Part shown: piece after piece, positions 1-11,835 of the stretch | How the letters are laid out: each line of letters opens with the position of its first letter | Position numbering within the stretch: the stretch's first letter is position 1 | DNA from: Capitulum mitella | Taxonomy: Eukaryota; Arthropoda; Thecostraca; Pollicipedomorpha; Pollicipedidae | Length of the DNA stretch: 64,000 bases | Reading direction: 5' to 3' | NCBI GenBank assembly: GCA_030062745.1 | Contig: CP099842.1 | Location: forward strand, 992,001-1,056,000 | Position numbers and translations under genes: made by a program | Notes under the pieces: model-generated | Seen by the model: the letters and a program-made list of their open reading frames with translations, nothing else | Database searches by the model: none | Told to the model about the DNA's origin: nothing

Positions 1-186
1 ATATATATAGCTTTGTTATATAATCGTCAGTTTGCTCATGTTTTTGTCTTTTGTCTTGTCTTTTCTTTTTATTTTTGTCACATCGCACTTTTGTGATGTG
101 TCCATTGTTTCTGGATGCTATTGGTTAAATCGTAGCAACGAAAACGAATACACTGCTCAGTTTCGTATTTGACATATATAGGTTAT

Positions 187-227
<41 letters not shown>

Positions 228-933
228 TGTATATGAATCCCAAATACGAAATTGAGTAGTGTACATGTACTCGTCATATTTTAAGCAAAAGCATCAAGAA
301 AGAATGAAAATAGCGCAAAAGTTACGAGAGTTACAGCTGAATGACGATGAAATTTTGACACAGCAATGTTTTGCAGCTAATCTCGCTTTCTACAGATATA
401 TCTTGCACTTTCTTGTGGAGCCACAGCACGAACACTACCAGTGAGGTCAACGACGATTTTATTGATTGCACCGAGCCGCTCAAAACAAGCAAAGCATGTA
501 CGACAAGCTTCTAAATGATCATGCACTTTGCTGGACCAAACATAGTGTGACAACACGACATGGAAAGGACGCAAGTAAAATCCTTACTCGCGTTCTGTTC
601 ATGCCATGTTTTAGCGCATTGCGGGACTGTTCAGGGATTGTACGTAATGACCGCTGCGAAACTAATGATTTTATGCCGCCTGAAAACGTTCCTCGGTACA
701 TAGCATACAAAAGATTGCATTTTAAGTCCTACATAAACGCGAGGCCGTGATTACGCATGAAGGCCAGCCTGCGAGCGAATGAAAGGTCAGTGCAGCAACG
801 AGACATCCACACGAACAGCTGAACTCAGTACTTCCCTGCACGCTATCGGGAGTGGCTGGCGCGGCGGCGGCAGAGGGGTGAGGCTCGCCCGGCCGGCCCG
901 GCCCGCGGGGACGGCGAGGGCCGGCGCGGCCGA
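1..933. other. AT-rich left flank, no gene recognised
   Basis: This stretch holds an (AT)n microsatellite and AT-rich unique sequence downstream of the channel gene. Short open frames on both strands (for example 466-750 plus) show no recognisable domain. The minus strand carries an AATAAA at about 458-463, which could be a polyadenylation signal for the channel gene that ends at 934, but this rests on the hexamer alone. Confidence 0.6.
192..230. repeat. (AT)n microsatellite
   Basis: A run of alternating A and T, slightly interrupted at its right end. Confidence 0.95.
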
Positions 934-2460
934 TCAGTCCGCGCCGCTCGGCCCGTCGCCGGAGGGCTCCTCCAGGCGGCCGTACCGGCCGGCCACCCAC
1001 AGGCAGGCGTCGCTGACCACCTGCACGGCCGAGAGCACGGAGGCGCCCAGCAGCAGGCCGAGCAGGCCGCCCACGTCCGCCAGGAACTGGGTGCTGCCGT
1101 AGGCGCGGCTCTGCACGGCGCGCGCCGTCAGCCCAGTCGGGTAGTACATCCGCACCTGGCTGAGGTTGCCCTGCCGCAGCTTCTCCACGCTGCTGATCGA
1201 CATGACGTACAGCGAGTAGAAGTTGTTGTCGCACGGCCGGACGCAGCGGACGCGGCACTCGGCGAACAGCTCCGAGCGGGCGACGACGGCGTGCAGCAGC
1301 TCAGCGAACGCGGTGGCGTTGACGCACGCCGGCCCGCCGCCCTCCAGCCACGGCGGCCGGCAGCCGAAGCGGGTCTGGAGCCGGTGCGCCACGCAGCCCT
1401 CGTAGCAGCTGCCCATGTTGTAGCCGTCGGCGGCGGCGCACGGCTCGTCGGGCCGGTCCACCGACGAGAGGAAGCTCGCCTCCAGCTTGGCCTGCACCTT
1501 CTCGCCGGCGAGCACGGTGAGCGAGTCGAACCAGCCGGTGGAGAGGTCGGACCAGTCGTAGCGCGGGTCGTGCACGGCCACCGTCCAGCCGACGCCCAGG
1601 CCCGGCTGGCTGTACTCGGCGGGCTCGGCGCGCAGGTAGAGCGCGATGCCGTACTCGCGGCCGGGCGGCGGCCGCACGCCGGCGCTCGGCCGCAGCGTCG
1701 TGCAGCCGCCCGACTCCGGCTGCAGCCGCCAGCTCAGGCTGAACGCGTGCTTCGCGCCGCTGAGGCCGGTGCGCACCGGGCAGAAGCCGTCGTTGGGGTG
1801 GTCGCCCAGCTGGCACGAGCTGATGGTCTCCTCCGGCGAGTAGCTGGCCTCGGTCCAGAACTGCTCCAGGCTGGCGTTCGCCCAGGGGAACATGTCCCAG
1901 CGCGTGTGGAACGCGCCCGTGTTGCGGTCCCAGAACTGGTCGTACTTGCGCACCACCGATTGCTTGAAGCCCTCCACGTGGCAGATGGTGACGGCCGGGT
2001 AGTACATGCTCTGGTTGTAGACGATCTTGCTCTCGGTCGAGATGGGCGGGTGGCGCAGCGTGCTGATCCTGTCCGCGATCTGCGCGAACAGCAGCGCCAC
2101 GCAGAACAGCACCACCAGCGCCCAGGCGAGCTTCAGCTGGAGCCGCAGGCCGCCGCGGGACGCCAGCCGCCGGCAGAGCTCGGCCGCTCGGTGCTGACAC
2201 CCCCGGCGGCCGGCCGGCGGCGGCGGCGGCGGCGGCGCCGAGCTGCGGACCACCACCGTGGTGAGGCCGCGCCGCCGCTGGCTGGCCAGCAGCGGGCTCG
2301 GGCAGCCCAGGTCCACGTCCGGACTCAGCTTGCTGCCGACACACGACTTCCGCTGCGGCACGCCCATGGCCGCCGTGTGCCGCCGCCGGCCGAAATGGGC
2401 TACTGCGCCACGCTCCAGGATGTCTCCGGTCGGCCAGTGGGGCAGAGCAGAGAGGGTCAT
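934..2460 (-). CDS. DEG/ENaC-family amiloride-sensitive sodium channel subunit
   Basis: The product is predicted to be a subunit of a trimeric plasma-membrane cation channel of the degenerin/ENaC/ASIC/pickpocket family. The 508-residue frame shows a proline-rich N-terminal cytoplasmic region (residues 1-105), TM1 at about 110-129, and the family motif YPAVTIC just outside TM1 (154-160). A cysteine-rich extracellular region follows, including GSCYEGC and RVRCVRPCDN. TM2 lies at about 453-483 and contains the G-x-S selectivity-filter triplet as GAS (472-474). The short tail ends at a TGA. The coding region is one uninterrupted, very GC-rich exon. An in-frame TAA lies about 33 bases before the chosen ATG, but an acceptor-like sequence lies between them, so an upstream exon is not excluded; Met32 is an alternative start. 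The His-Gly gating motif normally found before TM1 is not evident. Family assignment is secure; the ligand or stimulus is unknown. Confidence 0.9.
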   Translation of the reverse strand: MTLSALPHWPTGDILERGAVAHFGRRRHTAAMGVPQRKSCVGSKLSPDVDLGCPSPLLASQRRRGLTTVVVRSSAPPPPPPPAGRRGCQHRAAELCRRLASRGGLRLQLKLAWALVVLFCVALLFAQIADRISTLRHPPISTESKIVYNQSMYYPAVTICHVEGFKQSVVRKYDQFWDRNTGAFHTRWDMFPWANASLEQFWTEASYSPEETISSCQLGDHPNDGFCPVRTGLSGAKHAFSLSWRLQPESGGCTTLRPSAGVRPPPGREYGIALYLRAEPAEYSQPGLGVGWTVAVHDPRYDWSDLSTGWFDSLTVLAGEKVQAKLEASFLSSVDRPDEPCAAADGYNMGSCYEGCVAHRLQTRFGCRPPWLEGGGPACVNATAFAELLHAVVARSELFAECRVRCVRPCDNNFYSLYVMSISSVEKLRQGNLSQVRMYYPTGLTARAVQSRAYGSTQFLADVGGLLGLLLGASVLSAVQVVSDACLWVAGRYGRLEEPSGDGPSGAD

Positions 2461-3407
2461 TAACAGCCGATAACAGCTGAGTGGGGCCCGTTATGAAGCT
2501 AATAAATCAACCAGTCGCCGCGCCGGCCTTTTGCCTATAGCAAAGCTGGGTCGCGCATTGTTAACTTCTAAACGGTGCTCCTAGGTTCGGCAGAACTCGG
2601 CGCCTTTGGGGCTGCCAGTAAGTGTCCATGCCAATTCTTTCTTCGTCTAACTTCGGGCCTTTCATCGACATCTTCACGTACCCATGATGTAAGATCGATG
2701 GATATTTGGGACGTAGACGACAACTACGAACAGTTGGCATTCATTTTCGCTGCGATAAAACGGCACAACTCGCAGTTCATTCAGAAGCAGCAGTTCATTG
2801 ATTCACCAGTGTTCCGAATCATTTGTTAAATTTCGGGTCGTTTGCCTACTAAAGACGAAGGAAAACAAACGTCGGCATGCCATTGGTCCGGCTCGAGACC
2901 TTACAGGCGTCGTTGTTTCTGCTAAAAACCGCCCCCTCCCCTGCCGGGCCCCTATATTACAAAAAAGCGTCTGTCTGAGTGCCTGAGAGCTGTGCCCACC
3001 TAAGTCGGCGCTGTTGACTGTGGGGTCAGGGTGGGAGCACGGTGAGGGTGTTGGGTGGCGGGGAGGGGAATGTTTTATGATGCGAGATGTGGTTTATGTC
3101 CTTGTATTAAGCCCGTTTGAACGAATACAATGGCTGGCGAGCATTTGTATTCTTGCCCGTCATCCTGGACACTAAGGATTTACATGCTGGGATTTTCTCC
3201 ATCTTGACGCTCAGTGTAAAGTGAATTTGGACACAGTGCTCTATGCCCATGTGTAAAAATGCCAAGCAGTATATGGTACACCTATTGTTCCCTATACCAT
3301 CCGATAATCTCAGTCAGACCCTAGATAAAACAGGACCCAATACCTGTATTCAATTTACGACAAAAAATACAAGCACGGTTTTTGTTTTAACGCATAGTAT
3401 TGCATCG

Positions 3408-3438
3408 TGAATCGAATCGTGAATCACGATTCGATTCA
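3408..3438. repeat. Near-perfect palindrome (15-bp arms, 1-nt centre)
   Basis: The left arm TGAATCGAATCGTGA is followed by one base and its exact reverse complement. Further GAATCG/CGATTC words occur up to about 3565. This resembles terminal sequence of a decayed DNA transposon, but no partner end was identified. Confidence 0.85.
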
Positions 3439-4855
3439 ATGCCTTGCTACTTAAACAACCTTTGAATCATAACCGAATCGATTCTCTGTTTCCTGATGTG
3501 AGCCAGTATCATTGTCAAACTTACCTTCCCTGAGCTGTGAATCAGAATCAAATCGACTCCAAATTTCGTGAATCACTTGTACGTCTACTGATGACAATTT
3601 GGCCGAGCCGGTCGCGACTGACTCACGTGAAAACCCTCGTGCGAAACACACTTACACCAGGCCCCCGATCAATAAAGCTTATTGCTTTACCTCGGTGTAA
3701 AATCCCCGGCGATATTTCAAGCCCCCGCGCAAAACGGCTGGTTCAGGCCTGGCCACGACATTTCTGAGTAGTTTTTACAGGCTCATATACAATCCCGCTT
3801 GCTGACTGCCTTTTACCTTCTGGTCCTAACCCGGTCACGGCGGATCCAGGGGAGTGGGTAACGGGGCCACGGCCTTTTTTGTTGGAAACTTCGGGGCCAG
3901 TGTTTTTTGGCCCTCCCTTCACGGACGGAAATTGTGGACATTTGGTATTCCAAGGACAAATTTGTTTGAAATATGCAAATTTTCGAGAACAGCGAAATCA
4001 AGTGGTCAAAATCTGAGGAGTAACCAGCATTTGGTGAAGGTTAGGTTATGCCGATGGAGATTTGCCCCCCCCCCACCCGCCCCCCCTTTGCACATGGTCT
4101 GTATCCGCCAGTGTGCCTGGTAAATTTGAGCTCACTCCAAAATCTGTTGCCGTTTGCACCCTGATTTCGAATTTGGCGGGTCACCGTGGCATGCACATGA
4201 CATCTCGTTTGTCGAAAACAATTTCATCAAAGATGGTAACCTGGCAGAGATCACTGCTGACCTTGACCTTAGTTAAATATTTCCAGTACATCTTCCGTCG
4301 TTGAGCAAAGTAATTAGTGCCGACTTTTGGCGTGGTCCGGGCATATCTTGAAACCATTTTTGTGATAAACTGAGGATTCAGGCTCTTGAACTTAGGGGGC
4401 AGTTATATAATAACTGTTCAGTTGTTTTCCTATCAGCTCCGTCCAATCAACTGAGCTAGTTTCAATAGCCTTATGCCAAATTTATAACCATTATCCATCG
4501 AATAAATGGTGTATCCAGGAAACCAGAAGGGACATTATCACGGCCCACTGGAAACTTCAACAGCGCTTTCTGGAAAATGAGCATGGTTCTTATTTTATTG
4601 TTCCTCCCTATTACTGTTCCATCTATTCTCCTCTCACATCTCCTCTCTGTCTCTTTATTTCTTTCTTGCCCCCGTTTCTACCATGTGTATATGATGAACG
4701 CGCAAGTCATCTTGCTGTTGAAATCCAGGATATGTACAAGAGCCGTGGTTATATGTAGATCAGTATTAGAGCCCACCGGGGCGTCGTTTTATTTTTGCTT
4801 TTGGAGAGATTTGATCACCTCCAATGTTTAGTTATGCCCAGTCATGTAAGTCCTC

Positions 4856-4858
<3 letters not shown>

Positions 4859-4907
<49 letters not shown>
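4859..4907. repeat. (AT)n microsatellite
   Basis: About 48 bases of pure alternating AT, ending about 40 bases before the TTAA target site of the neighbouring element. Confidence 0.95.
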
Positions 4908-4908
<1 letters not shown>

Positions 4909-4951
4909 TTTCTCCATTTATATATTTATACATGCAGTATATCATGCTTAA

Positions 4952-6256
4952 CCCGGCAAGCTTGGGAGGTGTCAAATAGGGCATCCCCTCGGTTTTCCTT
5001 AACTTCTGAACCGTTAGAGTGAGCCCAACCAAATTTTCAACATTTCCTTCAACAATGAATTCTACATATTTTGATGTCAATACCATTTTCATGCTAGGTC
5101 AGACCATGGAGGTTTGACGTCATAAATGAACTCTTCCATGCTTGTTTTTGCCTGTTCAGGCGGGGGCGCGACTTTTTTCTTTTGTTTTTTATTGATTCTG
5201 ATTTTGTTTTTATTCCACTTCTTTATTCCATTTTTTTTGCTTTGCTTCGTTTTTGATAATGCTTGCGAGTATAATGCATGGATTACTTGGATTTGCATAG
5301 GGAACGGTCCCCAAAAGGACGTACAATCGTGACATGGCAACATTAGAGGTTATGCTAGGCCATATGCATCACAGCCATTGGACTGATTTGCATGTTGGTT
5401 GATTAAGTTGTTGCTGCTGACTTTCCCCATCGTTCAAGTCAGACGAGCAAATCAATATGCGTTTCCTAGCAAAGTTCACCAAATGCAACGTGAGGTCATG
5501 TCAGGTCAGGTCACGTCATAGTTAAATGCCAAAACGAAATTAAATGCAGCGTGGTCTGTGGAAAATTATTCAGCAGCAGCAGACAGCAATCATTGCTGAT
5601 ATTGAGAAAGAGAAACAACGAATATTTGTCCTGTCCTGGCTTGGCCTTGACCCGCTACAGAACAGGCAGGGCATATTTAAACATCACGAAATGTCATTTC
5701 AGTTCTGTGCTTGACGCAGATAAAAATCGCAGCGAGTAACGTTTGCTTTTTGTCAGGAAGGGCCACGCAACCTTATTTGACCTGACCTGGACTGACCTTG
5801 GGTGGATGAAACGCAGGTAATGCAAAACTGTTCATAAGAAGGTTTTCTTCCACCCTTTTTGTCGCGTAGATCAAAATAGCTCCGAGTACCTACTGATCTT
5901 TGGCATGTAAAGCAAGACCAATATTTCGCCTGACCTAGGTTGACCTTGACCTGACATTTAACACTTTGGCATACATTTGATGCAAAATATCGTGACCTTT
6001 CGTTTGACACCCAACTGAAGGCTCTAAGACCACTGTTACCGATCATGTATGGTACAAACTGATGTCAGTTTTCCCGAGTCGTGTTATGCGGTTTACGTGA
6101 CCTGTGACGTCATCAGCCACGTGACCAGGGCTAACATTGCGTTTTCTGCATCGCAAAAATCAGGGCTATCGATTGCGGTGGGCCGGTTCAGATCCGACGG
6201 TTAGAGCCTGAGACAGCAGTGAGGTGCCCTTTTGACACCCCCCAAGCGGTGCCGGG
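4952..6256. mobile_element. piggyBac-like non-autonomous element, copy A
   Basis: The 1305-bp element is bounded on both sides by TTAA (4948-4951 and 6257-6260), the target-site duplication expected of piggyBac-type transposition. The ends are inverted repeats of about 31 bp. The left end begins CCCGGCAAGCTTGGGAGGTG and the right end, read inward, begins CCCGGCACCGCTTGGGGGGT; both continue into TGTCAAA and AGGGC. No transposase frame is present, so it is MITE-like. The interior is rich in TGACCT and TGACCTTGACC words. A diverged homologous copy lies at 11836-13081 in the same orientation. Confidence 0.8.
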
Positions 6257-6260
6257 TTAA

Positions 6261-8115
6261 GGTATCAATGCCAAAAAATATGCGGAACAAATTGAAAAAT
6301 TGTTTACGGTCAAACTAAAGTGGCCCAAGTCTCCAACAGAGCTGAAACACAACCAGGACAAAGAAAAACTAGCCTGAAACTATGCAAAGAACTCAGTAGC
6401 TATCGAAGTAAAACTAACTGAGCGTTTCCCGTTTTACGTCAATGGAAAACCACCCCATTATCGGGTTAACAAACTACGTAAACCAAGTTCATCCCATGGC
6501 TGGTTATGTGATGATGGTCTTCCACTAGTCCAAGTTGATTTTAGGGGAGCAAGCAGGCGTTTGCGCTCGGGTGATCGTTAGCACTCCACGCGTCGCGACG
6601 CTATTGTTCTCAGTGTGATGTTGCGTGCCGCAGTCTGAGCTGCGATTTGAGAAGAGCAACGTACCATTTTTGCCAAGATGTGAGGAAGTACCGGGCGTGA
6701 GGAAATATTGGGCGTAAATTCAAAGATGCGGCATAATTATGGAAGCGTCAACGTTCACGGTGACCATTGCCAGGCAGCTTAGGTGGCGATGGCGTGTGCT
6801 GCGGTCTGGGCTGCGATTTGTGAGCAGAGCAACGTACTAAAGGTCAGATTACGTAAACTGTGTACAGTCGTACGGGCAAGACGGCCGGCTGTCACGCGCC
6901 GGCATGTTGCGGTCAGGAAGCAGCATATGAAGAATGAGGATCTCGGAAATTCCCATTGCGTGATGGGCTTAATAACTGCTATGGCCGGCCTTAATTACGC
7001 TGCCGTCTTTCGAAAACATCGAGCTGACGGTGGTGAAACATCGTCCATGTGGGACCGGCGTTTTGGGTATGGTCGTTTAAGTCATGCTTATCAGCACCCT
7101 GCGCTCGTATAAGAAAACGGTTGCCTTTTATGGAGAGATCGAGACGACAAGACCATTCCAGAATATAAATCCTTCTCACGTGCATAACAGGTGCGCGGAG
7201 AGGCCAGTCAGCAATTTGTCGTGAAGGAAACGCAAATAATATTGTCGTCGTGGAAAAGTACGTTTCAGTCATTTGAGTTGCGTCACTTTACTTGACTATA
7301 AATACATATAGGAATGTGCAATGCCTGCCAGTTGTAATGCTTATGAAAACGATAATAAACTGACCTAAGGTGACCTTTTGCAAACGGCAAGTTTTCAAGC
7401 GCTTTGGAGGAAACGAGCAAACATCCCAGGGCTCCGACTTAAGGGGAAGGTCCCCTCTGCACGTTTGTATTAGCACAAGAGCCTCCAGTCCATGTTCGGA
7501 GAAACTGGAAAATAGGAGAACTCAGAAAGAATATGGGTTGTTCCTGACTGTTAATCTGCTCTACCCATGGATAACACGCCGTCGCCAGAGGATACCTCCG
7601 AAACAGTGATGCTTCAAACGAATGAAAAGAGCCTCGCGCAAGGCGCCAAAATAGTACCGCCTAAAACAACAATCTTAAGCTGGCGCAGAAATGCGTCGCT
7701 CAGACCAGCACATAGCAGATCCCAATTGCTAATTACAAAGTCGGCTTTCATCATTGTGCACTATCCATCAGCGGGTGTGCACCATTGACCATGGCTAAGG
7801 GAAATGGAAGTTGCGATTTTAAAAGATGTTGGCGAAAACAGCAAAGTTCGTTTTTGGAAATTTAATGTGGCCAGTTGTTTAAACCTTGGGAGCGGGGCGA
7901 AAACATAGTTTTGCGCATGTTTTTTCCTTGGAGGAAGGTATTTGACCAGTTTGTCTCCCCATGGATCCGACTGTGTGTCAGACGTAGTTTTCTACACCAA
8001 ATCACCTAAAAAAAAATTGTTGGTACTGTTTCCAGCTTGATTCGATAAGTTATTGACGAGTTCAGCTGGGATGAGCTTCAGCGTAAATTTGAGAGATGTT
8101 TGGAGGAAAGAGGTT
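6261..8115. other. Unassigned intergenic sequence
   Basis: I recognise no gene here. A weak internal repetition is visible between about 6597-6660 and 6785-6845, where a GCTGCGATTTG segment recurs with its flanks. Short open frames have no family resemblance. Confidence 0.5.
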
Positions 8116-8119
8116 TTAA

Positions 8120-9326
8120 CCCTATTCCCGGAGGGCTAGACGGTATGGTCGATTCCCGGCAGGGGGGGGGGGCGGATTCGGCCCCCCCGAGATCTCGAGA
8201 ACTACTTGTCCGATTTCATCGCAGCAAACGGAAATCCATTGGCCGTGACGTGAACTATATTTTTATCAAAAGAAATTTCCAAAATTTTGAAATTTGTGGA
8301 TACAGGAGGGCAAAAATGCCAAAATGGGGGGTACTTTTGGACTTCTTATAACTCCGATGTTTATCGACCGATTTCGATGAAACTGGCATGAAACGAGAGG
8401 TGATAAATAGGGCTTTTACCATGGGTCGACAAATCTGAAATTTTGAGAAAATTCATGGGCGTTCACAGGATTTGAAAAATAGGAGGAATAATTTTCCAAC
8501 AACTGAATGAACAAGAGAGGCAAAAACACTTTTTTGGCTTCTGCTAGTCATATTATGCTACAGAAGCACAAATCGCATCACACTGTATAATGTTAGCATA
8601 GGCGTTGCCAGGGACATGAAAAGGGGGAAACTGTCAAGGTCACACGTTCTTCAGATCAACTTGTGACCTTTGACCTTAAATGACCTCCAGTGACCTTGGA
8701 GTCACTTGTAATGATCTCGTGTTTATTAAATATTGTCTGTAAACGTTTTCAATCATTTGAATTCACTCTATTTCAAAAACTTCATTTTATGGTCATTGCG
8801 ATATAGGGTACGCGCACTGACATTTTAGGTCATAGCTCCGTGACCCGACCCGATATCAAGCTGAAACTTGGTACACAAGTAGAAGACACCTTTTTACATC
8901 ATATATATTCCGGGTTTGGCATTTGAAAAAACAGCGCCGAAATTGTAGCAAAAAAACAAATTTTGACTTTTGACCTTGACCTGACCTTGTAAAGTCACCT
9001 CAGATAAACAAAATTACATCTGCACATTGCCCAACTATTTAGCTATACATTCATATAAAGTTTTAAGTTCTATCTTAAAAACTCTGTTTTTGGCAGAGAT
9101 TTTCCTTTTACCCTCAACATGGCCAAAAATGGCATGAGGTGCCTCCCAAAAACGTTGCCTGGCTCCGCCCCTGAGCAAAAAAGAATTTTGAAATTTTGTC
9201 ACGACACGTAGAAAGAATAGCTAGGAAAAGTGACCAAGTTTCGTGAAGCTGCGTTAAAAAGCCTGTAATTGGCAAGCAAAAAACCCGAGGGGGGCGGATT
9301 CCGCCCCCCCCCTGCCGGGAATAGTG
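8120..9326. mobile_element. TTAA-flanked non-autonomous element with G-rich termini
   Basis: The 1207-bp segment lies between TTAA at 8116-8119 and TTAA at 9327-9330. The left end begins CCCTATTCCCGG. The right end read inward begins CACTATTCCCGGCAGGGGGG, and both ends run into a G-rich block followed by GCGGA. No transposase frame is present. The interior carries repeated TGACCT words (around 8650-8705 and 8968-8997). A related end, also abutting TTAA, occurs inside the hAT-like copies at 18981 and about 22760, so this is a dispersed family. Confidence 0.75.
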
Positions 9327-9330
9327 TTAA

Positions 9331-11835
9331 CCCGCTTAGTGGAAGGGGGTTTCGCACTAACACGCACTGGAAGGGAGGTCGAAAAGTGCCCCCTCCTATC
9401 TCGGAAACGAAATAAGTTAGAGACATGACATTTTATGGACAGGGTGGGACTGCAACGTTTTACATTGTGTGCAATTTTCATGACCCTAGGTGTATATCTT
9501 CAAGGTCAAATGGAATGGGAAAGGTTAACTTTGGACACTTTCTCGGTCTGTACAGGGCATTCCGTACAACTTTTCGAATGAAACGGGAAAAGGGTGTTTT
9601 TTTGGCCGTTAAAACGTGGAGTACGACAACTTCCATTCATCTGGGGTCTTGACTGAGGATTTTCGGTCGAGGTCATGTCAGGTCATTCAGCTATGGCGTC
9701 ATTTTTTCATCTTTTGCAGATCAGATTTTGAACAATATGGAACAGTTTGAGAGTAAATGAGTGCGCAACATGTATCGTTTCGCGTATTTTCAATGAAGGT
9801 AGCCAACATTGATACATTTGGTCACTTCCAGCGTTTGTATTTATGTATGTATGTACATGCATATATGTATATACATGTGAGTATCAATGTGCCAAACGTG
9901 TTTTAGTAGGGCCTTTGAATGCATATTTCATACAAATCGACATATTGCAAAGCGGATCTGGGCCAGGTCACAAAAGCTGCCCTTGACCTTTGATGACCTT
10001 GGCCTGAGACGACTTTGGTATATATGCATGCGCATCCATGTGCGCAGACGTGTTTTTATTAGGGTTTTTGAATGCATATTTCACACAAATCGACATGTCG
10101 CAGAACAAATCTGGGCCAGGTCACAGGATATTTGACCTTGATCTTTGATGACCTTGACCTTTATTGACCCTGGCATATGCAAGCGTATCAGTGGGCGCAC
10201 ACATATTTTTATTGGGGTCTTTGAATGCATATTTCATACAAACTAACATATCGCAAAGCAAATCCGGATCAGGTCACAAGCTTTTGGCTACGACCTTTAA
10301 TGACTTTGACCCTTATTGACCCTGGCTGTGGTCTTGATACATCCATCACTTATGCCCGAATAACATCGCCTGATTGTGTTCAAACGGTAGTCTGAAGTAG
10401 AACACTAGTTCTTTCACAAAGTCCCCATTTGTCAGCGACAACCGCCGTTTTCGTCATGTTTGCCTGACTTCAAATGCTTAAAACTTCAAACTTGCCGGCC
10501 GATTTCCGATTTTTCTGCGTCATTCGACGAGTTATTCAATTGCCATCAATGTCACAAAGTATCGGCAACCAGCTCCGATCCGTCCTCCAGATATTTAGAA
10601 AAAACAGGTGGGGGGGGTATAAAAAGACCCCCCTTCCACTGCACGTGTTAAGTGTCATGATCTCAGTAATCATGTAGAATCATTATACTTCGTCACTGAC
10701 CCACGCCCTGCGCCAGTCGACGACGCCAGACCTCCCAGCTTCCCGTTCATGACTCGGTCTAATGGGCAAGGTCTCCTCTCAACAAATACAAGAAGGCCCT
10801 CGCGGCCCTGCACCGCTTGCCATTAAAAATAACGCCTACCATAAAACATACCATTGACATGATCACTGAGATCACGGCACTGGCAGCCTAATTCCTTCAA
10901 ATGTATCACAAAGTTATACTGATCAATCACAGCTGCACGTCTCTATAAGCGAGTGTAAATCACAGTAAACAGCGGAACCAGAAATAATACAAATAATTTG
11001 TATTGCCAAAAGATATCACCAGCTAAGTCGCGTCTCTTCGTTTACGTATTAGAAAGAAGCAATATAACGGGGAACGTCTGTTGTCGCAGTTGTGGCGTTT
11101 TAACTATCCCCAGCTATGTGAGAATGTGCCAAACCTGGCTTCACAGCGGTCTTTGACCTTGACATTTAGGCAATCATTTTGTAGAGAACAAGACGAGCAT
11201 GGTTTTCTTCAAGATTGGCTTTCCTCGCTGTGGCCGTATTCAAATGACATGAAATGGAACTGCACTAGGTTTTGGGCTGATCTTGAATTTCAGTTATACA
11301 GTAATCTGTAAACTGTATGGCTATTTCACTGAGAAGCAAATAAAGGCGTGTCATTCGATAAAAAATTGGCATGTATTTTATATGTTTCCATGGAACGTTG
11401 TAGAAGTACGCTGAACTTGATTTAACCATGAACTGCGACTTTGACATGACATGAAATAAAAGATAATCATTCGATAGCCAAGGTTGAGCCCCATCTATAG
11501 ACATCAGACTGACGCTGATAGAAGCTGTTAAATAGGAGGATCTATCTTCGCAGTTGATGATGCATACTTGTTGAAATGCGGCAAATCTGATATCACTACC
11601 ATATTTGTTCATGGCAAAGCGTTTAACGCAGTACATATAATACAACATATAATACAAGTACACATAATACAGAAATAAGAACGCATCTTCTTATTTGCCA
11701 TTTATTTTCCTTGTGACCGCACTGAAATGGCACGTGGTAGAATTGCATTGCAGTTGATTTTATATTGGAGACACAAACATAATTTTTTAGGTCGCCTTTC
11801 GGCAGAGTAAAGAGAAGCGCATTGTATGATATTAG
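9331..11835. other. Intergenic sequence with a tandem array, no gene recognised
   Basis: Apart from the three-unit tandem repeat at 9888-10330, this stretch is AT-rich unique sequence. A 132-residue open frame on the minus strand (11265-11663) has a composition typical of AT-rich non-coding DNA and no recognisable domain, so I do not call it. Confidence 0.5.
9888..10330. repeat. Three-unit tandem repeat (about 152 bp) rich in AGGTCA half-sites
   Basis: Diverged units begin near 9888, 10039 and 10191. Each contains TTTGAATGCATATTTCA, then CAAA(T/C) and GACAT-like words, GG(C/A)CAGGTCACA, and a run of TGACCTTGACC-type words. The third unit is the most decayed. Confidence 0.8.

Larger units (their letters stand above)
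2464..4947. other. Intergenic region without a recognisable gene
   Basis: No open frame here resembles a known protein. The stretch contains a GAATCG-rich palindromic cluster near 3408-3565, a dispersed-repeat fragment with a C-rich tract at about 3985-4090, and an (AT)n tract at its right end. Confidence 0.6.

Noticed and set aside
1291..2463. 390-codon plus-strand open frame opposite the DEG/ENaC gene
   Set aside because: It is the antisense shadow of a GC-rich real exon. Its translation is low-complexity Arg/Ala/Gly-rich with no family resemblance.
11265..11663. 132-codon minus-strand open frame
   Set aside because: AT-rich sequence with a Tyr/Met/Leu-rich, non-homologous translation and no partner exons.
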